Positions 9,296 to 18,383 of a stretch of DNA of 64,000 bases are shown here, piece after piece. The number at the start of each line of letters is the position of its first letter. Position 1 is the first letter of the stretch. The stretch covers positions 186,001 to 250,000 of the forward strand of contig NZ_JAVRIA010000004.1 of assembly GCF_031846265.1 (NCBI RefSeq). The letters are read 5' to 3'. A program made the translations under genes and the position numbers. The notes beneath the pieces are model-generated. The model saw only the letters and a program-made list of their open reading frames with translations, was not told the DNA's origin and ran no database searches. The stretch is from Microcosmobacter mediterraneus (lineage in GTDB: Bacteria > Bacteroidota > Bacteroidia > Flavobacteriales > Flavobacteriaceae).

Positions 9296-10112
9296 TAATG
9301 GGCTTAAATCTTCGCCTATTGTTAGTTGTAATTGGTTGCATAAAAATTTACACCTTGAAAATTTAGTTTTACTAGATGCTAGTGTAAAAAGTAATGTTCC
9401 AGAATCTCTATCGGAATATATACCAAGCTCAATTCCTTTAGATATCAAAGGTAAATTTAGTGATGTATCTGGAAAATTCCCTAATACCATGCCATCGCTT
9501 GAGCAATTTCAACATGAAGCTCAAAAGCTAGGAATTAATAATAATTCCTTAGTTGTGGTCTATGATGATAAAGGTTTGTATTGGAGTCCTAGAGTTTGGT
9601 GGTTATTCAAAATATTTGGCTTTAGTAATGTTTATGTTTTAGATGGTGGACTACCAGAATGGAAGGCAAGAGGGTTTAAAGTAGTATCATCTTCAGATAC
9701 TAGAGCGCATTTAGTAAGTGATTTATCTGTAAAGTATGATAATGACAAGATGTGCTTTTATAAGGATATCAAAGAATTAACTGATAATCCCAATGTTTTA
9801 ATATTAGATGCACGATCTCAGGACCGTTTTGAATGTAAGGTGCCTGAGCCTCGCGATGGCTTAAGAAGTGGAACAATACGAAACTCTAAAAATTTGCCAT
9901 TCACTCAATTACTAGATGGAAATTGTCTAAAACCTAAGGCTGAATTAAAAACTATTTTTGATACTTTTGAAAGTAATGATAAATCATTAGTGTTTTCATG
10001 TGGCTCTGGCATTACAGCTTGTATTCTAGCTTTAGCAGCAGAAATAGCAGGTTATGAAAAACTTAGTGTTTATGATGGCTCTTGGACAGAATATGGAACA
10101 TTAACGAAGTAA
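9288..10112 (+). CDS. Two-domain rhodanese, SseA-type sulfurtransferase
   Basis: About 274 residues. Two tandem rhodanese domains: the first is non-catalytic (LLDASVKSN, VVVYDDKGLYWSPRVWWLFK), and the second carries the active loop SCGSGITACILALA with its catalytic cysteine. The CG(S/T)GxTA loop is that of 3-mercaptopyruvate sulfurtransferases rather than thiosulfate sulfurtransferases, so sulfur transfer from 3-mercaptopyruvate is likely. The ATG at 9288 was chosen; it overlaps the end of the ATP-grasp gene by 8 bases, which suggests translational coupling. The longer frame from 9252 starts deep inside that gene. Cytosolic, with no signal peptide. It may supply a sulfur step in the product of this operon. 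Confidence 0.85.
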   Translation: MLNNGLKSSPIVSCNWLHKNLHLENLVLLDASVKSNVPESLSEYIPSSIPLDIKGKFSDVSGKFPNTMPSLEQFQHEAQKLGINNNSLVVVYDDKGLYWSPRVWWLFKIFGFSNVYVLDGGLPEWKARGFKVVSSSDTRAHLVSDLSVKYDNDKMCFYKDIKELTDNPNVLILDARSQDRFECKVPEPRDGLRSGTIRNSKNLPFTQLLDGNCLKPKAELKTIFDTFESNDKSLVFSCGSGITACILALAAEIAGYEKLSVYDGSWTEYGTLTK

Positions 10113-10113
10113 T

Positions 10114-10446
10114 ATGGAATCAGAAACTAATTGGACAAAAGACGAACTCATTGCATACATATTGCTTTATGCATCGCATTCAAATTTAGATGAAGATAAT
10201 CATGAGCGTAATGTCATTATATCCAAAGTAGACATGCAAACCTTTCAGAAAATCCATGACGAGTTTGATGCTGATAATGATTACCAAAGTATTCAGAAAA
10301 TCATATCTGGATTAAAAGCTCACCATTATTCTGCTGATGATTTAACCATGCTCTTTGTAGATATAAAAGTGTTGTTTTTTGCAGATGGCGAATTTGATAG
10401 CGTAGAACAATTTATGTATGCATACTTAAAAAAGATATTAAATTAA
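10114..10446 (+). CDS. Small acidic helical protein, TerB-like
   Basis: 110 residues with no signal peptide or membrane segment. The pattern is two helical halves, each with an acidic motif: LLYASHSNLDEDNHERNVI near the start and VLFFADGEFDSVEQFMYAYL near the end. The (A/F)ADGExDxxE signature resembles the TerB/DUF533-type metal-binding helical fold. That similarity is a by-eye judgement, not a search result. It is locked in the operon, one base after the sulfurtransferase and four bases before the amidohydrolase, so it is a real gene and probably an accessory factor of this pathway. Confidence 0.6.
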   Translation: MESETNWTKDELIAYILLYASHSNLDEDNHERNVIISKVDMQTFQKIHDEFDADNDYQSIQKIISGLKAHHYSADDLTMLFVDIKVLFFADGEFDSVEQFMYAYLKKILN

Positions 10447-10450
10447 TACT

Positions 10451-11281
10451 ATGGAAAGACTTAGCATAGATGAAATTATATCAAAGATAGAAGCTGAGGA
10501 AACATTTCATGCCGTTTCTGAAGATTATTCATTCACTTTAAAGATCGATACCTATGTGCATTACGTTTGTGGTGCTGTGCATGATGGACATCAGTTTAGG
10601 GAAGAGCTTTGGGATAACTGTATACATACCGAATATGAACGTTGGTACGAAGAAGATCCTGAAACCAAAAATATGATTGCTTCACATCCTATAGTTATTG
10701 CTGGCTTAGATTCTCGCTTTGAGTACGACTTAAATCGTGCTCCTGAAGATGCTGTTTTTGAAACGGCTTGGGGAAAGCAGTTATGGCATAATCCACTTCC
10801 CCAAGAAATGAAGCAGAAAAGTTTAGACAAACACACTAACTTTTATAAGGTAGTACATGCTTTAATTAATAAAATTGAAAGTAAGTTTGGTGTTTGTGTA
10901 GTTTATGACATGCACAGTTACAATTGGAAGCGTTGGGATAGGGAAGTGCCAACTTGGAATTTAGGAACATCAAATGTAGATAATGAGCGTTTTGGAAAAG
11001 ACATTGAATTATGGCGACAAAGCTTATCAGAGATTACATTTTCTCATAGTATAAAATCTACTTCCAAAATCAATGACACCTTTCAAGGTAATGGTTATTT
11101 CCTAAAATTTATTACTAATAACTTCAAGAATACCTTAGTTTTGGCAACTGAAATTGCGAAAGTATATTGTGATGAATATTCTTACGTTAATTATCCTGAA
11201 GTCGTTGCAGCTGTTGAGCAACAATTGCGCTATAAACTTCCGGAACACGCTTATAATTTTTATCAAAAACACAAAAGCTAA
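10451..11281 (+). CDS. N-formylglutamate amidohydrolase family protein
   Basis: 276 residues. N-formylglutamate amidohydrolase-family zinc enzymes hydrolyse amide bonds of N-acylated acidic amino acids and are related to carboxypeptidase-like folds. The conserved segments VVYDMHSYN (the metal/active-site His region), PIVIAGLDSRFEYDLNRAP and ISHSIKSTSKINDTFQGNGYF-like residues match the family. The histidine-degradation genes that usually accompany true N-formylglutamate deformylase (hutH, hutU, hutI) are absent here. Instead the gene sits between a TerB-like protein and a DUF1704 peptidase, and the downstream gene starts on the next base. A role on a glutamyl or formylated product of the ATP-grasp ligase is inference. 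Confidence 0.8.
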   Translation: MERLSIDEIISKIEAEETFHAVSEDYSFTLKIDTYVHYVCGAVHDGHQFREELWDNCIHTEYERWYEEDPETKNMIASHPIVIAGLDSRFEYDLNRAPEDAVFETAWGKQLWHNPLPQEMKQKSLDKHTNFYKVVHALINKIESKFGVCVVYDMHSYNWKRWDREVPTWNLGTSNVDNERFGKDIELWRQSLSEITFSHSIKSTSKINDTFQGNGYFLKFITNNFKNTLVLATEIAKVYCDEYSYVNYPEVVAAVEQQLRYKLPEHAYNFYQKHKS

Positions 11282-12442
11282 ATGCCTCAAATTTCGGCCA
11301 CAGACGAATACCAAAGTTTATTTGATATTGATGCCAACCTTAATCGGTTAGTTAAGAATATTGAATTACTTCGGTATATAAATCCTCTTAATATTGAGAA
11401 TGAAAAGAAAAAATTCTTTTCATCTAAATATAATTACGAGCCCATTTTTAAATATCCGAAAGTTAATTTCAATGGCTACAAACTGCATAGGTTGTTCTAT
11501 TCGCAACGTTTAGAGCGTATTGAAAATGAATCTATTAGACAGTTGTATGAAGATATTATCTATGGCTATTCTGGTTTAATAGAGTGTATTGAAACTATTG
11601 GTCAAGGCAGAAAATTCTATTATAACAGTCTTAAAAGTTTTGGAACACCAACTGAGAAGGATATTGATAACGCAAAATTTATTTTGCGATTTGATGACGA
11701 AGATTTTAATGAAGACATGCTGCCATTGTATAATGTGCATGAAGCTAAAGCTTACTTTGAAGAGTTTAGTATACGTTATGATTTTAAGTATAATCTAAAA
11801 TTGTCAACACATATTTCTGCTGCTGCAATGGTTTTAAATAACACCCAAACTTTGGTATTACGTAAAAACCATAAATACAGTAAGAATCAGTTAAAGGTAC
11901 TTGCCAATCATGAAATAGGTGTACACATGGTCACAACGTTTAATGGACTAAGCCAACCTTTAAAGGTGTTTTCAAACGGGTTTCCTAATAATGTAGAAAC
12001 ACAAGAAGGATTAGCTGTCTACTCAGAGTTTATGTCTGGTTGTCTAACCTTACAGCGCTTAAAAGAATTAGCATTTAGAACCATAGCTGTAGACAGTTTA
12101 CATAAAGGTTATAGTTTTTCTGACACCTTTGATTTATTGCATAATCAATACAAACTCAATAGAGATAAGGCCTATTCAGTAACCTTGCGTGTGCATAGAG
12201 GAGGAGGCTTTACAAAAGATCATCTTTACCTTTCTGGTTTAAAAAAGGTTTTTAAATATGCACAAAATGATAATGATCTTGGATTGTTGCTCACTGGTAA
12301 AGTATCTCTAGAGTATATAGAAACGATTAAAGAATCTATTAATCTTGGTTTAGCAATATCTCCAAAATTTTATACAGATGCTTATACCAAGAATAATAAT
12401 GCTAATAAAGATTTAGAGTTTATTTTAAAGGGTCTAAAGTAA
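11282..12442 (+). CDS. DUF1704 'QEGLA motif' metallopeptidase-like protein
   Basis: 386 residues. Zinc-peptidase features: ANHEIGVHMVTTFNG gives the HExxxH metal site, and ETQEGLAVYSEF supplies the QEGLA motif that names the bacterial family (annotated in databases as 'flavohemoglobin expression-modulating QEGLA motif protein'). Animal relatives of DUF1704 (MATCAP/TMCP type) are tubulin tyrosine carboxypeptidases, so removal of a C-terminal residue from a peptide is a plausible chemistry. That step is established for the animal family and only inferred here. The ATG immediately follows the stop of the amidohydrolase gene. No signal peptide. Last gene of the operon; it converges on the 12444 gene with one base between them. 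Confidence 0.82.
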   Translation: MPQISATDEYQSLFDIDANLNRLVKNIELLRYINPLNIENEKKKFFSSKYNYEPIFKYPKVNFNGYKLHRLFYSQRLERIENESIRQLYEDIIYGYSGLIECIETIGQGRKFYYNSLKSFGTPTEKDIDNAKFILRFDDEDFNEDMLPLYNVHEAKAYFEEFSIRYDFKYNLKLSTHISAAAMVLNNTQTLVLRKNHKYSKNQLKVLANHEIGVHMVTTFNGLSQPLKVFSNGFPNNVETQEGLAVYSEFMSGCLTLQRLKELAFRTIAVDSLHKGYSFSDTFDLLHNQYKLNRDKAYSVTLRVHRGGGFTKDHLYLSGLKKVFKYAQNDNDLGLLLTGKVSLEYIETIKESINLGLAISPKFYTDAYTKNNNANKDLEFILKGLK

Positions 12443-12443
12443 C

Positions 12444-12962
12444 TTACCAAAACTCGCTAATTTCTTGTTTTATAAAAGATAGTGCAGCATTACTTGGTGA
12501 TTGTTTCTCCATCATCTCGGTTAAAATGACTTCTCTAAGTTTATCTGCAGTTGTTGTTTTTTCTAGCATGCTTCCTTTTCTAATGAGCTGAATAGTTGCA
12601 TTTTTTGCTGCCATGATAATACTCCAACATTGATCACTTACATAAATTTGTTGGGATAAATTATGCTCTAATTCTTGTTCAATAGTTGCTATAAGTAGAG
12701 ACTCATAACTTTCTTTATCAGAAGATGTTGGACTTACTCTAGTTAATAGTTTTGAAGGTTTTATTCGCTCCAGAAATAGAGTCATTCGTTCATAGGCCTG
12801 TAAACGAATTGGGAATCCTTCTTTTTGTAAATCTTTTGTAATTAAAAAGTTACGTCTGTTATTTTCATTCTGTACGTGTTCTTTAAAAAACATGTAAGCA
12901 ATAGCTCCAGTAACTAATGCAGGAATGGTATACATTAAAAGATTGATGAGTTGTTGTTCCAT
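12444..12962 (-). CDS. Conserved hypothetical protein with N-terminal membrane anchor
   Basis: 172 residues. One N-terminal transmembrane helix (LLMYTIPALVTGAIAYMFF) is followed by a charged, helical cytoplasmic portion beginning KEHVQNENNRRNF. No catalytic motif is visible and I do not recognise the function. It is the last gene of a minus-strand group, five bases after the FMN glutamate-synthase-like gene, and it ends within two bases of the convergent QEGLA gene. The neighbouring protein also has one N-terminal membrane helix, so the two could form a membrane-attached complex; that is inference only. Confidence 0.65.
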   Translation of the reverse strand: MEQQLINLLMYTIPALVTGAIAYMFFKEHVQNENNRRNFLITKDLQKEGFPIRLQAYERMTLFLERIKPSKLLTRVSPTSSDKESYESLLIATIEQELEHNLSQQIYVSDQCWSIIMAAKNATIQLIRKGSMLEKTTTADKLREVILTEMMEKQSPSNAALSFIKQEISEFW

Positions 12963-12967
12963 AAAAA

Positions 12968-14530
12968 TTAGTTCTTCTTTTTTCCGCCAAGATAATCACA
13001 ATCTTTTAAATGTTGCATGCCTTTAAATTCTACAGGAGTTTTTTTGTAATTAAATGTTTTGTCAAAATTCTTAGTTAGATGATGATCATCTACATTCATT
13101 TCTACATCACTCATATTAAATTGGCAAGGATGTTCATAACCAGCAGCATGTGTAATTTCTATGAGTTCTTTTTTGAAAGTTTTAAAATATTGCGCTAAAC
13201 GTTCAGATTTAAGAGGTATATTAATTCCGTTTTGTAACCATTTGCTCTGTGTGGCAATACCAGCAGGACAACGGTTAGTATGGCATATTTGAGCTTGAAT
13301 ACAACCAATACTCATCATAGCTTCTCGTGCTACATTAATAACATCAACTCCCATAGCAAAAGCCATAGCAGCTTTAGCAGGGAAACCCAATTTACCACTA
13401 CCAACAAATACAATGCGCTCAGTTAATCCTTTACTTTGGAATAGTCTGTAAATATCACTAAATCCATAAATCCAAGGTAAAGACACATGGTCTGCAAAAC
13501 TTGGAGGAGCAGCGCCTGTTCCGCCTTCGCCACCATCTATAGCGATAAAATCTGGACCTCTATTGGTTTTTACCATAATATCTGCGAGCTCTTTCCATTG
13601 CTCTAATTTGCCTATTGCAGCTTTAATACCAACAGGTAAACCTGTAGCCTCAGCAATAGATTCAATAAAATCTACCAATTCTGGCACAGAAGAAAAAGCC
13701 TTGTGGTTAGGTGGAGATAAAACGGTTTTACCAATTTCAACACCTCTGATTTCAGCAATCTCTTTAGTTATTTTTTTTCCTGGTAAAACACCACCTTTTC
13801 CTGGTTTTGCACCTTGTGATAGTTTAACTTCTATAGCTCTTACAAAGGGATTATTTTCAACGAGCTTAATCATTTTTTCCATAGAGAATCCACCATCTTC
13901 AGAACGTACTCCAAAATAACCTGTACCAAAATGAAAAACCACATCACCACCATGACTATGGTAAGGCGATAAACCTCCTTCACCAGTATTGTGGTATGCT
14001 CCAGCTATTTTAACACCTTTATTTAAAGACTCTATAGCTTTAGCAGATAAAGACCCAAAACTCATTGCTGAGATATTAATAATAGAAGCTGGCCTATATG
14101 GACGCCTTCTATTATTAAATGCTCCCATAACCTTTGCACAAGGCACAAAGGACATATCAGAGGTGTTAGGATGCTCTTTTTTAAGCTTATAAGGCATCAT
14201 GGCGTTATTGATAAAAATATGCTGATGTGCATAGATATCTCTATCAGTACCAAAACCTTCGTAATTATTTTCTTGTTTAGCAGAAGCATAAATCCAACCA
14301 CGCTCTATCCGATTAAAAGGAAGCTCTTCTCTGTTATTAGCCACAAAGTACTGACGCATTTCTGGACCAATACTTTCTAATAAATAACGTAAGTGACCAA
14401 CAACTGGAAAGTTATGTTTTATAGTACTGGTTTTTTGAAAAAGTACATCTTTTACAGCGACTAATATGATTATAATTATAACCCAAAGCCACCAAGGAAT
14501 CTTTCCTAAATATTCTAATACAGAATCCAT
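12968..14530 (-). CDS. Membrane-anchored FMN-binding glutamate-synthase-like protein
   Basis: 520 residues. The N-terminus LGKIPWWLWVIIIIILVAVK is a membrane helix; the remainder is the FMN/alpha-subunit TIM-barrel domain of glutamate synthase. Visible signatures: ISAMSFGSLSAKAIESLNKG, NTGEGGLSPYH, KLSQGAKPGKGG, AIDGGEGGTGAAP and the cysteine cluster GCIQAQICHTNRCPAGIATQ, which in the family carries an iron-sulfur centre. The amidotransferase domain and the beta-subunit are absent, so it is a stand-alone GltB-like protein whose real reaction is uncertain. It is flanked by 3- and 5-base gaps in a three-gene minus-strand operon with an M20 amidohydrolase and a small membrane protein. Confidence 0.85.
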   Translation of the reverse strand: MDSVLEYLGKIPWWLWVIIIIILVAVKDVLFQKTSTIKHNFPVVGHLRYLLESIGPEMRQYFVANNREELPFNRIERGWIYASAKQENNYEGFGTDRDIYAHQHIFINNAMMPYKLKKEHPNTSDMSFVPCAKVMGAFNNRRRPYRPASIINISAMSFGSLSAKAIESLNKGVKIAGAYHNTGEGGLSPYHSHGGDVVFHFGTGYFGVRSEDGGFSMEKMIKLVENNPFVRAIEVKLSQGAKPGKGGVLPGKKITKEIAEIRGVEIGKTVLSPPNHKAFSSVPELVDFIESIAEATGLPVGIKAAIGKLEQWKELADIMVKTNRGPDFIAIDGGEGGTGAAPPSFADHVSLPWIYGFSDIYRLFQSKGLTERIVFVGSGKLGFPAKAAMAFAMGVDVINVAREAMMSIGCIQAQICHTNRCPAGIATQSKWLQNGINIPLKSERLAQYFKTFKKELIEITHAAGYEHPCQFNMSDVEMNVDDHHLTKNFDKTFNYKKTPVEFKGMQHLKDCDYLGGKKKN

Positions 14531-14533
14531 AAA

Positions 14534-15802
14534 TTAATGGTTTAAAAAATCTAAAGTTAATTGAGTAAAGGCTTTAACTCCAAGTAGAAGACCACTTTCA
14601 TCAATAAAGAAACTTGGCGTATGATGAGCATTAGCTTTTGTATTGCCTTTAGTCATTCCGCCGAGGTAAAAATAAAATCCAGGAACTTCTTCTTGAAAAT
14701 ATGAGAAATCTTCACCTATGGTTTCTGCTTTAATTTGTATTACTTTATCATCACTTGCTGCTTCTTTTAAACTAGGCAACATTTGGTTGACCAATGCATG
14801 ATCATTAAATACGATAGCTGTTTGATCTTCAAACGAAATAGTTGCCTCACCACCATAAGCTTTAGCAATAGTTTCTGTCATTTCAGTCATACGCTTATTA
14901 ATCAACGCTTTCATATCTGGATCTAAAGTACGAATGGTTCCAATAAGTTCTGCAGTTTCTGGTATGATATTAAATCGAACTCCACTTGATATTTTTCCGA
15001 CGGAAATTACAGCTGCTTCATTGATAAGTTTTGATTCACGACTTATTATAGTCTGAAAACCTTCAATAATTTTTGCAGAGATGAGTATTGGATCAACACC
15101 AAACCATGGTGCAGCACCATGAGTTTGTTTGCCTTTTATGTTTACTACAAAGCGTTCTACAGCAGCCATAGCTCCTCCAGGTTTGTAATGAATTTCGCCA
15201 ACTTCAACCATAGATCGTAAATGCAAACCAAATATTACATCTACTTTAGGATTTTCTAATACGCCTTCTTTAATCATTAATTTTGCTCCACCTTCTTCAC
15301 CAGGAGGTGCTCCTTCTTCAGCAGGTTGAAAAATAAATTTTACAGTACCTTTTATTTTGTCTTTGTGTTTAGACAGAACTTCTGCAACAGCCATTAAAAT
15401 TGCTGTATGTCCATCATGTCCGCATGCATGTGCAACACCAGTTTCTGTACCTAAAAACGTTGTTTTTACTGTAGATTTAAATGGTAAATCACTCTCTTCA
15501 GTTACAGGAAGCGCATCTATATCTGCTCTTAATGCTACTACTTTTCCAGGTAAGTCTCCTTTTAATAAACCAACTACTCCTGTAATAGCAACACCTGTTT
15601 CAACTTCTAAACCAAGAGATTCTAGGTGTTTTGCAATTTTCTCAGCAGTTTTGAATTCCTGATTAGATAATTCTGGATTTTGATGAAAATCTCGTCGCCA
15701 TTCAATTAACTTATCTTCTATATCTGTAATATCTTGTTCTAAACTAGATTGCGAGAACGTGAAAAATGTCCCTAAACAAAAAAAGAAAATAAAGTATTTC
15801 AT
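14534..15802 (-). CDS. Secreted M20D amidohydrolase (HipO/AbgB-like)
   Basis: 422 residues with a signal peptide, MKYFIFFFCLGTFFTFSQ, so it acts in the periplasm or beyond. The M20 dinuclear-metal site is present: HACGHDGHTA, PAEEGAPPGEEGG with the catalytic glutamates, GLHLRSMVEVG, and a late ligand in HHTPSFFIDE. Family members cleave N-acyl or N-aminoacyl amino acids such as hippurate or aminobenzoyl-glutamate. It is first in the minus-strand group with the FMN glutamate-synthase-like protein and is divergent from the helicase gene. Releasing an amino acid for the downstream enzymes is possible but unproven. Confidence 0.9.
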   Translation of the reverse strand: MKYFIFFFCLGTFFTFSQSSLEQDITDIEDKLIEWRRDFHQNPELSNQEFKTAEKIAKHLESLGLEVETGVAITGVVGLLKGDLPGKVVALRADIDALPVTEESDLPFKSTVKTTFLGTETGVAHACGHDGHTAILMAVAEVLSKHKDKIKGTVKFIFQPAEEGAPPGEEGGAKLMIKEGVLENPKVDVIFGLHLRSMVEVGEIHYKPGGAMAAVERFVVNIKGKQTHGAAPWFGVDPILISAKIIEGFQTIISRESKLINEAAVISVGKISSGVRFNIIPETAELIGTIRTLDPDMKALINKRMTEMTETIAKAYGGEATISFEDQTAIVFNDHALVNQMLPSLKEAASDDKVIQIKAETIGEDFSYFQEEVPGFYFYLGGMTKGNTKANAHHTPSFFIDESGLLLGVKAFTQLTLDFLNH

Positions 15803-15938
15803 AGTGTACGTTTTGAAGCTAAAGATAATTAAAATTCAACTTAAAAAAAGCGTTGATAAGTGTTTATAATTTATTGGTTGTATTGCCATATAAACCAAGT
15901 GTAATGGTTATTTTTAAGACTTATTAATTTCATAAGAT

Positions 15939-18269
15939 TTGGATACATATTTAAGTCAATTAAATGAAGCACAACTAGCACCAACTTTGCAAAAGGATGG
16001 TCCAATGATCGTTATTGCTGGTGCAGGATCTGGTAAAACACGTGTGCTCACTTACAGGATTGCTTATTTAATGAGTCAGGGTGTTGATCCGTTTAATATA
16101 CTATCATTAACTTTCACCAATAAGGCAGCACGTGAAATGAAAGGTCGTATTGCCAAAATTGTAGGTGAGAGTGAAGCAAAGAATTTATGGATGGGAACGT
16201 TTCATTCCGTATTTGCAAAAATTTTACGAATAGAATCTGACCGATTAGGCTATCCAAGCAATTTTACCATATATGATACTCAAGATTCTGATCGCCTTAT
16301 TTCTTCAATAATTAAGGAAATGAATCTTGATAAAGATATTTATAAATATAAGCAAGTGCGTTCTCGTATTTCATCATATAAGAATAGTCTAATCACTGTT
16401 AAGGCGTATTTTAACAATCCTGAACTAATTGAAGCTGATACTACTGCTCGTAGACCACAAATTGGCAATATTTATAAAAATTATGTAGACCGTTGTTTTA
16501 AAGCAGGAGCTATGGATTTTGATGATTTATTATTAAAAACTAATGAATTGTTAACGCGCTTTCCAGATGTATTGGCTAAATATCAACATCGTTTTAAATA
16601 TATTTTAGTGGATGAGTATCAGGATACCAATCATTCTCAATATTTAATTGTTAGAGCTTTATCAGATAGGTTTCAGAATATTTGTGTTGTTGGTGACGAC
16701 GCTCAAAGTATCTATGCGTTTAGAGGTGCAAATATTAATAATATTCTCAATTTTCAGCGAGATTATGATGATGTCAAAGTCTTTCGTTTAGAGCAGAATT
16801 ATCGTTCTACTAAAAACATTGTAAATGCTGCTAACTCTATAATTGATAAAAACCAGACTAAACTAGATAAGATAGTTTGGACAGCTAATGAAGAAGGTGC
16901 TAAAATAAAAGTGCATAGATCATTAACAGATGGTGATGAAGGCCGTTTTGTTGCGAGTACCATTTTTGAAAATAAGATGCATAATCAATTACCTAACAGT
17001 GATTTTGCAGTATTATATAGAACCAATGCTCAATCTAGAGCTATAGAAGATGCTTTGCGTAAACGAGATATTCCTTACAGAATTTATGGTGGATTATCGT
17101 TTTATCAACGCAAAGAGATTAAAGACGTATTATCGTATTTGAGATTAATTATAAATCCCGCTGATGAAGAAGCTCTAAAACGGGTTATTAATTTTCCAGG
17201 AAGAGGTATAGGACAAACCACAGTAGATAAGCTCATTGTTGCTGCAAATGGATATGATCGCTCCATTTTTGAAGTGATGAAACATATAGATAAGATTGAA
17301 ATTAAAATCAATTCTGGCACAAAAGGAAAGCTTCAAGATTTTGTAACCATGATTGAGAGCTTCCAGGTTATGAATAAAAATGCTAATGCTTTTGAATTGG
17401 CAGAACACGTAACTAAAGCTTCAGGACTCATAAGAGAATTCAATAAAGATGGAACACCTGAAGGTATTACACGCTTAGAGAACATTGAAGAATTACTTAA
17501 CGGTATTAAAGATTTTGTTGAAGGTCAAAAAGAGCTTGCAGATGCAACAGGATCATTACCAGAATTTTTAAAAGACGTTGCACTAGCAACAGATTTAGAC
17601 GCTGATAAAGGCGATCCTAATCATGTTGCTTTAATGACCATTCACTTAGCAAAAGGTTTGGAGTTTCCTTATGTGTTTATTGTTGGTATGGAAGAAGATT
17701 TGTTTCCAAGCGCTATGAGTATGAATACACGAAGCGAATTAGAGGAAGAACGACGTTTGTTTTACGTAGCCTTAACTAGAGCAGAGAAACAGGCCTATCT
17801 TACATATACTTTATCTAGGTATCGTTGGGGAAAATTAATAGATGCCGAACCAAGTCGTTTTATTGAAGAAATAGACGAGCAATATTTAGATAATATTACA
17901 CCAATAGAAGAGCGTCGTTTTAATCCTATGTTAGACGCCTCTATTTTTGGAGACGTTGAGCCAAATAAGATTAGATTTAAAAAGCCTACACAACGATCAC
18001 CAAAACGGAAAACCGCTGAGAAACGTGCAGAGACATTTAAAATTAGCACGCCTAAAAATTTAAAGAAAATCTCAAGTTCTTCGGCTGCAACTAATCTTTT
18101 TGATAGTAAACTTACCGTAGGGAATTTTGTAAATCATCAGCGTTTTGGTAAAGGCGAAGTATTAAGTATTGAAGGTAAAGGTGCAGATATTAAAGCAGAA
18201 ATTAATTTTGAAAATGGAGGTAAGAAAAAGTTGTTACTTCGTTTTGCTAAACTTGAAGTTATTGGTTAA
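15939..18269 (+). CDS. ATP-dependent DNA helicase UvrD/PcrA
   Basis: 776-residue superfamily 1A helicase for nucleotide-excision and mismatch repair and removal of recombination intermediates. Motif I is VIAGAGSGKTRVLTYR, motif II is DEYQDTNHSQY, then GDDAQSIYAFRGA and EQNYRSTKNI (motif IV region); HLAKGLEFPYVFIVGMEE and RRLFYVALTRAEK are motifs V and VI. The C-terminus has the small Tudor-like PcrA tail (NFVNHQRFGKGEVLSIEGKG). The start is a TTG giving MDTYLSQLNEAQ, the typical flavobacterial N-terminus; no ATG fits. It is divergent from the M20 gene across 136 bases. Either uvrD or pcrA could be used as the name. Confidence 0.95.
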   Translation: MDTYLSQLNEAQLAPTLQKDGPMIVIAGAGSGKTRVLTYRIAYLMSQGVDPFNILSLTFTNKAAREMKGRIAKIVGESEAKNLWMGTFHSVFAKILRIESDRLGYPSNFTIYDTQDSDRLISSIIKEMNLDKDIYKYKQVRSRISSYKNSLITVKAYFNNPELIEADTTARRPQIGNIYKNYVDRCFKAGAMDFDDLLLKTNELLTRFPDVLAKYQHRFKYILVDEYQDTNHSQYLIVRALSDRFQNICVVGDDAQSIYAFRGANINNILNFQRDYDDVKVFRLEQNYRSTKNIVNAANSIIDKNQTKLDKIVWTANEEGAKIKVHRSLTDGDEGRFVASTIFENKMHNQLPNSDFAVLYRTNAQSRAIEDALRKRDIPYRIYGGLSFYQRKEIKDVLSYLRLIINPADEEALKRVINFPGRGIGQTTVDKLIVAANGYDRSIFEVMKHIDKIEIKINSGTKGKLQDFVTMIESFQVMNKNANAFELAEHVTKASGLIREFNKDGTPEGITRLENIEELLNGIKDFVEGQKELADATGSLPEFLKDVALATDLDADKGDPNHVALMTIHLAKGLEFPYVFIVGMEEDLFPSAMSMNTRSELEEERRLFYVALTRAEKQAYLTYTLSRYRWGKLIDAEPSRFIEEIDEQYLDNITPIEERRFNPMLDASIFGDVEPNKIRFKKPTQRSPKRKTAEKRAETFKISTPKNLKKISSSSAATNLFDSKLTVGNFVNHQRFGKGEVLSIEGKGADIKAEINFENGGKKKLLLRFAKLEVIG

Positions 18270-18383
18270 TGTATTGAATTTATTTACAGAAGATCAATGT
18301 TAAGCTGTAGTTAAAAAAGATAATTTGCGAGAGTTTTTAATGTAAAACGTATCTAAAGTTCTGTACAATTAAACACAAATGTT

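Noticed and set aside
13563..13919. 118-codon plus-strand open frame
   Set aside because: It is antisense to the well-supported FMN glutamate-synthase-like gene, with no protein features of its own.
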